64,000 nucleotides of DNA from NCBI RefSeq assembly GCF_051014685.1, contig NW_027478539.1, positions 682,001 through 746,000 on the forward strand, written 5' to 3'. Shown here one piece after another: positions 12,523-25,469 of this stretch. The DNA is from Ptiloglossa arizonensis (lineage: Eukaryota; Arthropoda; Insecta; Hymenoptera; Colletidae). Each line of letters starts with the position of its first letter. The stretch's first letter is position 1. The position numbers and the translations under genes are program-made. A model generated the notes under the pieces. That model had not been told where the DNA came from. It did no database searches and saw only the letters and a list, made by a program, of their open reading frames with translations.

Positions 12523-14272
12523 CTGCCATATCTCGCGAACGGATTGACCAATCCGCAAAATTTCTGTTGCATCTGAAAGTAGAAACTCGCCCGATTACAA
12601 CGGTATGCGTACTTTTCCCCTAGGCCGTTCTGGTTATTCGTTTCGAGTATCAGAACTGTGATAATTTTGAATTTCTCGACCGTTTCTTGCCTCCAAACTG
12701 CCATATCTCGCGAACGGATTGACCAATCCGCAAAATTTCTGTTGCATCTGAAAGTAGAAACTCGCCCGATTACAACGGTATGCGTACGTTTCCCCAAGTT
12801 CGTTCTAGTTATTCGTTTCGAGCATCAGAACTGCGAAAATTTTGTGTTTCTCAAGCGTTTCTTACCTCCAAACTGCCATATCTCGCGAACGGATTGACCA
12901 ATCCGCAAAATTTCTGTTGCATCTGAAAGTAGAAACTCGCCCGATTACAGCGGTATGCGTACTTTTCCCCTAGACCGTTCTAGTTATGCTTGTCGAGCAT
13001 CAGAACTGCGAAAATTTTGAGTTTCTCAAGCGTTTCTTACTTCCAAACTGCCATATCTCGCGAACGGATTGACCAATCCGCAAAATTTCTGTTGCATCTG
13101 AAAGTAGAAACTCGCCCGATTACAACGGTAGGCGTACTTTTCCCCTACGCCGTTCTAGTTATTCGTTTCGAGCATCAGAACTGCGAAAATGTTGAGTTTC
13201 TCAAGCGTTTCTTACCTACAAACTGCCATATCTCGCGAACGGATTGACCAATCCGCAAAATTTCTGTTGCATCTGAAAGTAGAAACTCGCCCGATTACAG
13301 CGGTATGCGTACTTTCCCCCTAGACCGTTCTAGTTATGCTTGTCGAGCATCAGAACTGCGAAAATTTTGAGTTTCTCAAGCGTTTCTTACTTCCAAACTG
13401 CCATATCTCGCGAACGGATTGACCAATCCGCAAAATTTCTGTTGCATCTGAAAGTAGAAACTCGCCCGATTACAACGGTAGGTGTAGTTTTCCCCAAGGC
13501 CGTTCTAGTTATTCGTTTCGAGCATCAGAACTGCGAAAATTTTGAGTTTCTCAAGCGTTTCTTACCTCCAAACTGCCATATCTCGCGAAAGGAATGACCA
13601 ATCCGCAAAATTTCTGTTGCATCTGAAAGTAGAAACTCGCCCGATTACAACGGTATGCGTACTTTTCCCCTAGTCCGTTCTAGTTATTCGTTTCGAGCAT
13701 CAGAACTGCGAAAATTTTGAGTTTCTCAAGCGTTTCTTACCTCCAAACTGCCATATCTCGCGAACGGATTGACCAATCCGCAAAATTTCTGTTGCATCTG
13801 AAAGTAGAAATTCGCCCGATTACAACGGTATGCGTACTTTTCCCCTAGAACGTTCTGGTTATGCTTGTCGAGCATCAGAACGGCTAAAATTTTGAGTTTC
13901 TCAAGCGTTTCTTACTTCCAAACTGCCATATCTCGGGAATGGATTGACCAATCCGCAAAATTTCTGTTGCATCTGAAAGTAGAAACTCGCCCGATTACAA
14001 CGGTAGGTGTAGTTTTCCCCTAGGCCGTTCTAGTTATTCGTTTCGAGCATCAGAACTGCGAAAATGTTGAGTTTCTCAAGCGTTTCTAACCTCCAAACTG
14101 CCATATCTCGCGAACGGATTGACCAATCCGCAAAATTTCTGTTGCATCTGAAAGTAGAAACTCGCCCGATTACAACGGTATGCGTACTTTTCCCCTAGGC
14201 CGTTCTGGTTATTCGTTTCGAGTATCAGAACTGTGATAATTTTGAATTTCTCGACCGTTTCTTGCCTCCAAA
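12523..14272 (+). repeat. 9-mer HOR (1575 bp) starting with the GATAATT monomer
   Basis: The unit runs GATAATTTTGAA (12523); CGTACG with TTTTGTG (12698); ACAGCGG with ATGCTTGTCG (12873); GGTAGGCGTAC with CTACGCC (13048); ACAGCGG with TTTCCCCC (13223); GGTAGGTG with CCAAGGCC (13398); AAAGGAATG (13573); CTAGAAC with CGGCTAAAA (13748); GGTAGGTG with AATGTTGAG (13923). It restarts at 14098. Monomer 13923 has private TCGGGAATGG. The stretch is copied at 56609-58533 with one extra monomer. Confidence 0.88.
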
Positions 14273-16197
14273 CTGCCATATCTCGCGAACGGATTGACCA
14301 ATCCGCAAAATTTCTGTTGCATCTGAAAGTAGAAACTCGCCCGATTACAACGGTATGCGTACGTTTCCCCAAGTCCGTTCTAGTTATTCGTTTCGAGCAT
14401 CAGAACTGCGAAAATTTTGTGTTTCTCAAGCGTTTCTTACCTCCAAACTGCCATATCTCGCGAACGGATTGACCAATCCGCAAAATTTCTGTTGCATCTG
14501 AAAGTAGAAACTCGCCCGATTACAGCGGTATGCGTACTTTTCCCCTAGACCGTTCTAGTTATGCTTGTCGAGCATCAGAACTGCGAAAATTTTGAGTTTC
14601 TCAAGCGTTTCTTACTTCCAAACTGCCATATCTCGCGAACGGATTGACCAATCCGCAAAATTTCTGTTGCATCTGAAAGTAGAAACTCGCCCGATTACAA
14701 CGGTAGGCGTACTTTTCCCCTACGCCGTTCTAGTTATTCGTTTCGAGTATCAGAACTGTGATAATTTTGAATTTCTCGACCGTTTCTTGCCTCCAAACTG
14801 CCATATCTCGCGAACGGATTGACCAATCCGCAAAATTTCTGTTGCATCTGAAAGTAGAAACTCGCCCGATTACAACGGTATGCGTACGTTTCCCCAAGTC
14901 CGTTCTAGTTATTCGTTTCGAGCATCAGAACTGCGAAAATTTTGTGTTTCTCAAGCGTTTCTTACCTCCAAACTGCCATATCTCGCGAACGGATTGACCA
15001 ATCCGCAAAATTTCTGTTGCATCTGAAAGTAGAAACTCGCCCGATTACAGCGGTATGCGTACTTTTCCCCTAGACCGTTCTAGTTATGCTTGTCGAGCAT
15101 CAGAACTGCGAAAATTTTGAGTTTCTCAAGCGTTTCTTACTTCCAAACTGCCATATCTCGCGAACGGATTGACCAATCCGCAAAATTTCTGTTGCATCTG
15201 AAAGTAGAAACTCGCCCGATTACAACGGTAGGCGTACTTTTCCCCTACGCCGTTCTAGTTATTCGTTTCGAGCATCAGAACTGCGAAAATGTTGAGTTTC
15301 TCAAGCGTTTCTTACCTACAAACTGCCATATCTCGCGAACGGATTGACCAATCCGCAAAATTTCTGTTGCATCTGAAAGTAGAAACTCGCCCGATTACAG
15401 CGGTATGCGTACTTTCCCCCTAGACCGTTCTAGTTATGCTTGTCGAGCATCAGAACTGCGAAAATTTTGAGTTTCTCAAGCGTTTCTTACTTCCAAACTG
15501 CCATATCTCGCGAACGGATTGACCAATCCGCAAAATTTCTGTTGCATCTGAAAGTAGAAACTCGCCCGATTACAACGGTAGGTGTAGTTTTCCCCTAGGC
15601 CGTTCTAGTTATTCGTTTCGAGCATCAGAACTGCGAAAATTTTGAGTTTCTCAAGCGTTTCTTACCTCCAAACTGCCATATCTCGCGAAAGGAATGACCA
15701 ATCCGCAAAATTTCTGTTGCATCTGAAAGTAGAAACTCGCCCGATTGCAACGGTATGCGTACTTTTCCCCTAGTCCGTTCTAGTTATTCGTTTCGAGCAT
15801 CAGAACTGCGAAAATGTTGAGTTTCTCAAGCGTTTCTTACCTCCAAACTGCCATATCTCGCGAACGGATTGACCAATCCGCAAAATTTCTGTTGCATCTG
15901 AAAGTAGAAACTCGCCCGATTACAACGGTATGCGTACTTTTCCCCTAGGCCGTTCTAGTTATTCGTTTCGAGCATCAGAACTGCGAAAATGTTGAGTTTC
16001 TCAAGCGTTTCTTACCTACAAACTGCCATATCTCGCGAACGGATTGACCAATCCGCAAAATTTCTGTTGCATCTGAAAGTAGAAACTCGCCCGATTACAA
16101 CGGTATGCGTACTTTTCCCCTAGGCCGTTCTAGTTATTCGTTTCGAGCATCAGAACTGCGAAAATTTTGAGTTTCTCGACCGTTTCTTGCCTCCAAA
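14273..16197 (+). repeat. 11-mer HOR, first copy (1925 bp) with nested 3-mer duplication
   Basis: Eleven monomers from 14273 to 16023. The first three types (CGTACG/TTTTGTG; ACAGCGG/ATGCTTGTCG; GGTAGGCGTAC/CTACGCC) occur twice in succession (14273, 14448, 14623 and 14798, 14973, 15148), 525 bp apart. The first GGTAGGCG copy ends as a GATAATTTTGAA type, so it is a chimera. The last monomer, 16023, is also chimeric: TTTTGAG followed by TCTCGACCG. Confidence 0.9.
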
Positions 16198-18122
16198 CTG
16201 CCATATCTCGCGAACGGATTGACCAATCCGCAAAATTTCTGTTGCATCTGAAAGTAGAAACTCGCCCGATTACAACGGTATGCGTACGTTTCCCCAAGTC
16301 CGTTCTAGTTATTCGTTTCGAGCATCAGAACTGCGAAAATTTTGTGTTTCTCAAGCGTTTCTTACCTCCAAACTGCCATATCTCGCGAACGGATTGACCA
16401 ATCCGCAAAATTTCTGTTGCATCTGAAAGTAGAAACTCGCCCGATTACAGCGGTATGCGTACTTTTCCCCTAGACCGTTCTAGTTATGCTTGTCGAGCAT
16501 CAGAACTGCGAAAATTTTGAGTTTCTCAAGCGTTTCTTACTTCCAAACTGCCATATCTCGCGAACGGATTGACCAATCCGCAAAATTTCTGTTGCATCTG
16601 AAAGTAGAAACTCGCCCGATTACAACGGTAGGCGTACTTTTCCCCTACGCCGTTCTAGTTATTCGTTTCGAGTATCAGAACTGTGATAATTTTGAATTTC
16701 TCGACCGTTTCTTGCCTCCAAACTGCCATATCTCGCGAACGGATTGACCAATCCGCAAAATTTCTGTTGCATCTGAAAGTAGAAACTCGCCCGATTACAA
16801 CGGTATGCGTACGTTTCCCCAAGTCCGTTCTAGTTATTCGTTTCGAGCATCAGAACTGCGAAAATTTTGTGTTTCTCAAGCGTTTCTTACCTCCAAACTG
16901 CCATATCTCGCGAACGGATTGACCAATCCGCAAAATTTCTGTTGCATCTGAAAGTAGAAACTCGCCCGATTACAGCGGTATGCGTACTTTTCCCCTAGAC
17001 CGTTCTAGTTATGCTTGTCGAGCATCAGAACTGCGAAAATTTTGAGTTTCTCAAGCGTTTCTTACTTCCAAACTGCCATATCTCGCGAACGGATTGACCA
17101 ATCCGCAAAATTTCTGTTGCATCTGAAAGTAGAAACTCGCCCGATTACAACGGTAGGCGTACTTTTCCCCTACGCCGTTCTAGTTATTCGTTTCGAGCAT
17201 CAGAACTGCGAAAATGTTGAGTTTCTCAAGCGTTTCTTACCTACAAACTGCCATATCTCGCGAACGGATTGACCAATCCGCAAAATTTCTGTTGCATCTG
17301 AAAGTAGAAACTCGCCCGATTACAGCGGTATGCGTACTTTCCCCCTAGACCGTTCTAGTTATGCTTGTCGAGCATCAGAACTGCGAAAATTTTGAGTTTC
17401 TCAAGCGTTTCTTACTTCCAAACTGCCATATCTCGCGAACGGATTGACCAATCCGCAAAATTTCTGTTGCATCTGAAAGTAGAAACTCGCCCGATTACAA
17501 CGGTAGGTGTAGTTTTCCCCTAGGCCGTTCTAGTTATTCGTTTCGAGCATCAGAACTGCGAAAATTTTGAGTTTCTCAAGCGTTTCTTACCTCCAAACTG
17601 CCATATCTCGCGAAAGGAATGACCAATCCGCAAAATTTCTGTTGCATCTGAAAGTAGAAACTCGCCCGATTGCAACGGTATGCGTACTTTTCCCCTAGTC
17701 CGTTCTAGTTATTCGTTTCGAGCATCAGAACTGCGAAAATTTTGAGTTTCTCAAGCGTTTCTTACCTCCAAACTGCCATATCTCGCGAACGGATTGACCA
17801 ATCCGCAAAATTTCTGTTGCATCTGAAAGTAGAAACTCGCCCGATTACAACGGTATGCGTACTTTTCCCCTAGGCCGTTCTAGTTATTCGTTTCGAGCAT
17901 CAGAACTGCGAAAATGTTGAGTTTCTCAAGCGTTTCTTACCTACAAACTGCCATATCTCGCGAACGGATTGACCAATCCGCAAAATTTCTGTTGCATCTG
18001 AAAGTAGAAACTCGCCCGATTACAACGGTATGCGTACTTTTCCCCTAGGCCGTTCTAGTTATTCGTTTCGAGCATCAGAACTGCGAAAATTTTGAGTTTC
18101 TCAAGCGTTTCTTACCTCCAAA
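16198..18122 (+). repeat. 11-mer HOR, second copy (1925 bp)
   Basis: This is a direct tandem copy of 14273-16197, including the nested 3-mer duplication and the GATTGCAACGG monomer (17598, equivalent to 15673). It differs at 17598 (AATTTTGAG, not AATGTTGAG) and at 17948 (CAAGCG, not CGACCG). Two adjacent near-identical 1925-bp units point to a recent unequal exchange. Confidence 0.9.
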
Positions 18123-18647
18123 CTGCCATATCTCGCGAACGGATTGACTAATCCGCAAAATTTCTGTTGCATCTGAAAGTAGAAATTCGCCCGATTACAA
18201 CGGTATGCGTACTTTTCCCCTAGACCGTTCTAGTTATGCTTGTCGAGCACCAGAACTGCGAAAATTTTGAGTTTCTCAAGAGTTTCTTACCTCCAAACTG
18301 CCATATCTCGCGAACGGATTGACCAATCCGCAAAATTTCTGTTGCATCTGAAAGTAGAAACTCGCCCGATTACAACGGTATGCGTACTTTTCCCCTAGTC
18401 CGTTCTAGTTATTCGTTTCGAGCATCAGAACTGCGAAAATTTTGAGTTTCTCAAGCGTTTCTTACCTCCAAACTGCCATATCTCGCGTACGGATTGACCC
18501 ATCCGCAAAATTTCTGTTGCATCTGAAAGTAGAAATTCGCCCGATTACAACGGTATGCGTACTTTTCCCCTAGACCGTTCTAGTTATGCTTGTCGAGCAC
18601 CAGAACTGCGAAAATTTTGAGTTTCTCAAGCGTTTCTTACCTCCAAA
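18123..18647 (+). repeat. Three-monomer lead-in to the 12-mer block
   Basis: The three monomers at 18123, 18298 and 18473 carry GACTAATCC with GCACCAG and CAAGAGTTTC; CTAGTCC; and CGTACGGATTGACCCATCC with GCACCAG. The same types appear at 58884 onwards in the second superunit. CGTACGG...ACCCATCC also appears at 19698, 21797, 59584 and 61859, which makes it a good tracer of this block. Confidence 0.8.
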
Positions 18648-20746
18648 CTGCCATATCTCGCGAACGGATTGACCAATCCGCAAAATTTCTGTTGCATCTG
18701 AAAGTAGAAACTCGCCCGATTACAACGGTATGCGTACTTTTCCCCTAGGCCGTTCTAGTTATTCGTTTCGAGCATCAGAACTGCGAAAATGTTGAGTTTC
18801 TCAAGCGTTTCTTACCTACAAACTGCCATATCTCGCGAACGGATTGACCAATCCGCAAAATTTCTGTTGCATCTGAAAGTAGAAACTCGCCCGATTACAA
18901 CGGTATGCGTACTTTTCCCCTAGGCCGTTCTAGTTATTCGTTTCGAGCATCAGAACTGCGAAAATTTTGAGTTTCTCAAGCGTTTCTTACCTCCAAACTG
19001 CCATATCTCGCGAACGGATTGACTAATCCGCAAAATTTCTGTTGCATCTGAAAGTAGAAATTCGCCCGATTACAACGGTATGCGTACTTTTCCCCTAGAC
19101 CGTTCTAGTTATGCTTGTCGAGCACCAGAACTGCGAAAATGTTGAGTTTCTCAAGCGTTTCTTACCTACAAACTGCCATATCTCGCGAACGGATTGACCA
19201 ATCCGCAAAATTTCTGTTGCATCTGAAAGTAGAAACTCGCCCGATTACAACGGTATGCGTACTTTTCCCCTAGGCCGTTCTAGTTATTCGTTTCGAGCAT
19301 CAGAACTGCGAAAATTTTGAGTTTCTCAAGCGTTTCTTACCTCCAAACTGCCATATCTCGCGAACGGATTGACTAATCCGCAAAATTTCTGTTGCATCTG
19401 AAAGTAGAAATTCGCCCGATTACAACGGTATGCGTACTTTTCCCCTAGACCGTTCTAGTTATGCTTGTCGAGCACCAGAACTGCGAAAATTTTGAGTTTC
19501 TCAAGAGTTTCTTACCTCCAAACTGCCATATCTCGCGAACGGATTGACCAATCCGCAAAATTTCTGTTGCATCTGAAAGTAGAAACTCGCCCGATTACAA
19601 CGGTATGCGTACTTTTCCCCTAGTCCGTTCTAGTTATTCGTTTCGAGCATCAGAACTGCGAAAATTTTGAGTTTCTCAAGCGTTTCTTACCTCCAAACTG
19701 CCATATCTCGCGTACGGATTGACCCATCCGCAAAATTTCTGTTGCATCTGAAAGTAGAAACTCGCCCGATTACAACGGTATGCGTACTTTTCCCCTAGTC
19801 CGTTCTAGTTATTCGTTTCGAGCATCAGAACTGCGAAAATTTTGAGTTTCTCAAGCGTTTCTTACCTACAAACTGCCATATCTCGCGAACGGATTGACCA
19901 ATCCGCAAAATTTCTGTTGCATCTGAAAGTACAAACTCGCCCGATTACAACGGTATGCGTACTTTTCCCCTAGGCCGTTCTAGTTATTTGTTTCGAGCAT
20001 CAGAACTGCGAAAATTTTGAGTTTCTCAAGCGTTTCTTACTTCCAAACTGCCATATCTCGCGAACGGATTGACCAATCCGCAAAATTTCTGTTGCATCTG
20101 AAAGTAGAAACTCGCCCGATTAAACGGTATGCGTACTTTTCCCCTAGGCCGTTCTGGTTATTCGTTTCGAGCATCAGAACTGTGAAAATTTTGAGTTTCT
20201 CAACCGTTTCTTACCTCCAAACTGCCATATCTCGCGAACGAATTGACCAATCCGCAAAATTTCTGTTGCATCTGAAAGTTGAAAGTCGCCCGATTACAAC
20301 GGTATGCGTACTTTTCCCCTAGACCGTTCTAGTTATGCTTGTCGAGCATCAGAACTGCGAAAATTTTGAGTTTCTCAAGCGTTTCTTACCTCCAAACTGC
20401 CATATCTCGCGAACGGATTGACTAATCCGCAAAATTTCTGTTGCACCTGAAAGTAGAAACTCGCCCGCTTACAACGGTATGCGTACTTTTCCCCTAGGCC
20501 GTTCTAGTTATTCGTTTCGAGCATCAGAACTGCGAAAATTTTGAGTTTCTCAAGCGTTTCTTACCTCCAAACTGCCATATCTCGCGAACGGATTGACCAA
20601 TCCGCAAAATTTCTGTTGCATCTGAAAGTAGAAACTCGCCCGATTACAGTGGTATGCGTACTTTTCCCCTAGACCGTTCTAGTTATGCTTGTCGAGCATC
20701 AGAACTGCGAAAATTTTGAGTTTCTCAAGCGTTTCTTACCCCCAAA
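18648..20746 (+). repeat. 12-mer HOR, first copy (2099 bp)
   Basis: Twelve monomers whose order repeats exactly from 20747. Markers in order include GACTAATCC with GCACCAG (18998, 19348), CGTACGG/ACCCATCC (19698), AAGTACAAAC with TTATTTG (19873), the 174-bp TTAAACGG monomer with TGTGAAAA (20048), GAACGAATTG with AAGTTGAAAG (20222), GCACCTG with CCCGCTTAC (20397) and ACAGTGG (20572). The deletion in monomer 20048 makes the unit 2099 bp. Confidence 0.92.
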
Positions 20747-22845
20747 CTGCCATATCTCGCGAACGGATTGACCAATCCGCAAAATTTCTGTTGCATCTGA
20801 AAGTAGAAACTCGCCCGATTACAACGGTATGCGTACTTTTCCCCTAGGCCGTTCTAGTTATTCGTTTCGAGCATCAGAACTGCGAAAATGTTGAGTTTCT
20901 CAAGCGTTTCTTACCTACAAACTGCCATATCTCGCGAACGGATTGACCAATCCGCAAAATTTCTGTTGCATCTGAAAGTAGAAACTCGCCCGATTACAAC
21001 GGTATGCGTACTTTTCCCCTAGGCCGTTCTAGTTATTCGTTTCGAGCATCAGAACTGCGAAAATTTTGAGTTTCTCAAGCGTTTCTTACCTCCAAACTGC
21101 CATATCTCGCGAACGGATTGACTAATCCGCAAAATTTCTGTTGCATCTGAAAGTAGAAATTCGCCCGATTACAACGGTATGCGTACTTTTCCCCTAGACC
21201 GTTCTAGTTATGCTTGTCGAGCACCAGAACTGCGAAAATGTTGAGTTTCTCAAGCGTTTCTTACCTACAAACTGCCATATCTCGCGAACGGATTGACCAA
21301 TCCGCAAAATTTCTGTTGCATCTGAAAGTAGAAACTCGCCCGATTACAACGGTATGCGTACTTTTCCCCTAGGCCGTTCTAGTTATTCGTTTCGAGCATC
21401 AGAACTGCGAAAATTTTGAGTTTCTCAAGCGTTTCTTACCTCCAAACTGCCATATCTCGCGAACGGATTGACTAATCCGCAAAATTTCTGTTGCATCTGA
21501 AAGTAGAAATTCGCCCGATTACAACGGTATGCGTACTTTTCCCCTAGACCGTTCTAGTTATGCTTGTCGAGCACCAGAACTGCGAAAATTTTGAGTTTCT
21601 CAAGAGTTTCTTACCTCCAAACTGCCATATCTCGCGAACGGATTGACCAATCCGCAAAATTTCTGTTGCATCTGAAAGTAGAAACTCGCCCGATTACAAC
21701 GGTATGCGTACTTTTCCCCTAGTCCGTTCTAGTTATTCGTTTCGAGCATCAGAACTGCGAAAATTTTGAGTTTCTCAAGCGTTTCTTACCTCCAAACTGC
21801 CATATCTCGCGTACGGATTGACCCATCCGCAAAATTTCTGTTGCATCTGAAAGTAGAAACTCGCCCGATTACAACGGTATGCGTACTTTTCCCCTAGTCC
21901 GTTCTAGTTATTCGTTTCGAGCATCAGAACTGCGAAAATTTTGAGTTTCTCAAGCGTTTCTTACCTACAAACTGCCATATCTCGCGAACGGATTGACCAA
22001 TCCGCAAAATTTCTGTTGCATCTGAAAGTACAAACTCGCCCGATTACAACGGTATGCGTACTTTTCCCCTAGGCCGTTCTAGTTATTTGTTTCGAGCATC
22101 AGAACTGCGAAAATTTTGAGTTTCTCAAGCGTTTCTTACTTCCAAACTGCCATATCTCGCGAACGGATTGACCAATCCGCAAAATTTCTGTTGCATCTGA
22201 AAGTAGAAACTCGCCCGATTAAACGGTATGCGTACTTTTCCCCTAGGCCGTTCTGGTTATTCGTTTGGAGCATCAGAACTGTGAAAATTTTGAGTTTCTC
22301 AACCGTTTCTTACCTCCAAACTGCCATATCTCGCGAACGAATTGACCAATCCGCAAAATTTCTGTTGCATCTGAAAGTTGAAAGTCGCCCGATTACAACG
22401 GTATGCGTACTTTTCCCCTAGACCGTTCTAGTTATGCTTGTCGAGCATCAGAACTGCGAAAATTTTGAGTTTCTCAAGCGTTTCTTACCTCCAAACTGCC
22501 ATATCTCGCGAACGGATTGACTAATCCGCAAAATTTCTGTTGCACCTGAAAGTAGAAACTCGCCCGCTTACAACGGTATGCGTACTTTTCCCCTAGGCCG
22601 TTCTAGTTATTCGTTTCGAGCATCAGAACTGCGAAAATTTTGAGTTTCTCAAGCGTTTCTTACCTCCAAACTGCCATATCTCGCGAACGGATTGACCAAT
22701 CCGCAAAATTTCTGTTGCATCTGAAAGTAGAAACTCGCCCGATTACAGTGGTATGCGTACTTTTCCCCTAGACCGTTCTAGTTATGCTTGTCGAGCATCA
22801 GAACTGCGAAAATTTTGAGTTTCTCAAGCGTTTCTTACCCCCAAA
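20747..22845 (+). repeat. 12-mer HOR, second copy (2099 bp)
   Basis: A direct tandem copy of 18648-20746, with the same 1-bp-deleted TTAAACGG monomer (22147) and ACCCCCAAAC at the end of the ACAGTGG monomer. One private difference is CGTTTGGAGC near 22265. After 22846 the pattern jumps straight to another TTAAACGG monomer (23021), so a third copy is internally shortened. Confidence 0.92.
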
Positions 22846-25119
22846 CTGCCATATCTCGCGAACGGATTGACCAATCCGCAAAATTTCTGTTGCATCTGAA
22901 AGTAGAAACTCGCCCGATTACAACGGTATGCGTACTTTTCCCCTAGGCCGTTCTAGTTATTCGTTTCGAGCATCAGAACTGCGAAAATGTTGAGTTTCTC
23001 AAGCGTTTCTTACCTACAAACTGCCATATCTCGCGAACGGATTGACCAATCCGCAAAATTTCTGTTGCATCTGAAAGTAGAAACTCGCCCGATTAAACGG
23101 TATGCGTACTTTTCCCCTAGGCCGTTCTGGTTATTCGTTTCGAGCATCAGAACTGTGAAAATTTTGAGTTTCTCAACCGTTTCTTACCTCCAAACTGCCA
23201 TATCTCGCGAACGAATTGACCAATCCGCAAAATTTCTGTTGCATCTGAAAGTTGAAAGTCGCCCGATTACAACGGTATGCGTACTTTTCCCCTAGACCGT
23301 TCTAGTTATGCTTGTCGAGCATCAGAACTGCGAAAATTTTGAGTTTCTCAAGCGTTTCTTACCTCCAAACTGCCATATCTCGCGAACGGATTGACTAATC
23401 CGCAAAATTTCTGTTGCACCTGAAAGTAGAAACTCGCCCGCTTACAACGGTATGCGTACTTTTCCCCTAGGCCGTTCTGGTTATTCGTTTCGAGTATCAG
23501 AACTGTGATAATTTTGAATTTCTCGTCCGTTTCTTGCCTCCAAACTGCCATATCTCGCGAACGGATTGACCAATCCGCAAAATTTCTGTTGCATCTGAAA
23601 GTAGAAACTCGCCCGATTACAACGGTATGCGTACGTTTCCCCAAGTCCGTTCTAGTTATTCGTTTCGAGCATCAGAACTGCGAAAATTTTGAGTTTCTCA
23701 AGCGTTTCTTACCTCCAAACTGCCATATCTCGCGAACGGATTGACCAATCCGCAAAATTTCTCTTGCATCTGAAAGTAGAAACTCGCCCGATTACAACGG
23801 TATGCGTACTTTTCCCCTAGGCCGTTCTAGTTATTCGTTTCGAGCATCAGAACTGCGAAAATGTTGAGTTTCTCAAGCGTTTCTTACCTACAAACTGCCA
23901 TATCTCGCGAACGGATTGACCAATCCGCAAAATTTCTGTTGCATCTGAAAGTAGAAATTCGCCCGATTACAACGGTATGCGTACTTTTCCCCTAGGCCGT
24001 TCTAGTTATTCGTTTCGAGCATCAGAACTGCGAAAATTTTGAGTTTCTCAAGCGTTTCTTACCTCCAAACTGCCATATCTCGCGAACGGATTGACTAATC
24101 CGCAAAATTTCTGTTGCATCTGAAAGTAGAAATTCGCCCGATTACAACGGTATGCGTACTTTTCCCCTAGACCGTTTTAGTTATGCTTGTCGAGCATCAG
24201 AACTGCGAAAATTTTGAGTTTCTCAAGCGTTTCTTACCTCCAAACTGCCATATCTCGCGAACGGATTGACTAATCCGCAAAATTTCTGTTGCACCTGAAA
24301 GTAGAAACTCGCCCGCTTACAAGGGTATGCGTACTTTTCCCCTAGGCCGTTCTAGTTATTCGTTTCGAGCATCAGAACTGCGAAAATTTTGAGTTTCTCA
24401 AGCGTTTCTTACCTCCAAACTGCCATATCTCGCGAACGGATTGACCAATCCGCAAAATTTCTGTTGCATCTGAAAGTAGAAACTCGCCCGATTACAGCGG
24501 TATGCGTACTTTTCCCCTAGACCGTTCTAGTTATGCTTGTCGAGCATCAGAACTGCGAAAATTTTGAGTTTCTCAAGCGTTTCTTACCTCCAAACTGCCA
24601 TATCTCGCGAACGGATTGACCAATCCGCAAAATTTTGGTTGCATCTGAAAGTAGAAACTCGCCCGATTACAACGGTATGCGTACTGTTCCCCTAGGCCGT
24701 TCTAGTTATTCGTTTCGAGCATCAGAACTGCGAAAATGTTGAGTTTCTCAAGCGTTTCTTACCTACAAACTGCCATATCTCGCGAACGGATTGACCAATC
24801 CGCAAAATTTCTGTTGCATCTGAAAGTAGAAACTCGCCCGATTGCAGCGGTATGCGTACTTTTCCCCTAGACCGTTCTAGTTATGCTTGTCGAGCATCAG
24901 AACTGCGAAAATTTTGAGTTTCTCAAGCGTTTCTTACTTCCAAACTGCCATATCTCGCGAACGGATTGACCAATCCGCAAAATTTCTGTTGCATCTGAAA
25001 GTAGAAACTCGCCCGATTACAACGGTAGGTGTAGTTTTCCCCTAGGCCGTTCTAGTTATTCGTTTCGAGCATCAGAACTGCGAAAATGTTGAGTTTCTCA
25101 AGCGTTTCTTACCTCCAAA
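22846..25119 (+). repeat. Truncated third 12-mer and transition block
   Basis: Monomer 22846 begins a third 12-mer, but 23021 is already the TTAAACGG type, so eight monomers are missing. Monomer 23370 joins a GCACCTG/CCCGCTTAC 5' half to a GATAATTTTGAA/CTCGTCCG 3' half. Monomer 23720 introduces TTTCTCTTGC, a hallmark of the next block. Monomers 23371-23544 and 25120-25294 share the CTCGTCCG variant, 1750 bp (10 monomers) apart. Confidence 0.8.
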
Positions 25120-25469
25120 CTGCCATATCTCGCGAACGGATTGACCAATCCGCAAAATTTCTGTTGCATCTGAAAGTAGAAACTCGCCCGATTACAACGG
25201 TATGCGTACTTTTCCCCTAGGCCGTTCTGGTTATTCGTTTCGAGTATCAGAACTGTGATAATTTTGAATTTCTCGTCCGTTTCTTGCCTCCAAACTGCCA
25301 TATCTCGCGAACGGATTGACCAATCCGCAAAATTTCTGTTGCATCTGAAAGTAGAAACTCGCCCGATTACAACGGTATGCGTACGTTTCCCCAAGTCCGT
25401 TCTAGTTATTCGTTTCGAGCATCAGAACTGCGAAAATTTTGAGTTTCTCAAGCGTTTCTTACCTCCAAA

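Noticed and set aside
14565..14822. Open frames of 62-102 codons on both strands, for example 14565-14822 (+) and 12501-12797 (-)
   Set aside because: They are near-identical translations of the satellite itself, recur wherever the same monomer types recur, span 1 to 2 monomers and re-enter the same DNA in a shifted frame because 175 is not a multiple of 3. No start context, domain or family is recognisable. None is annotated as a gene.
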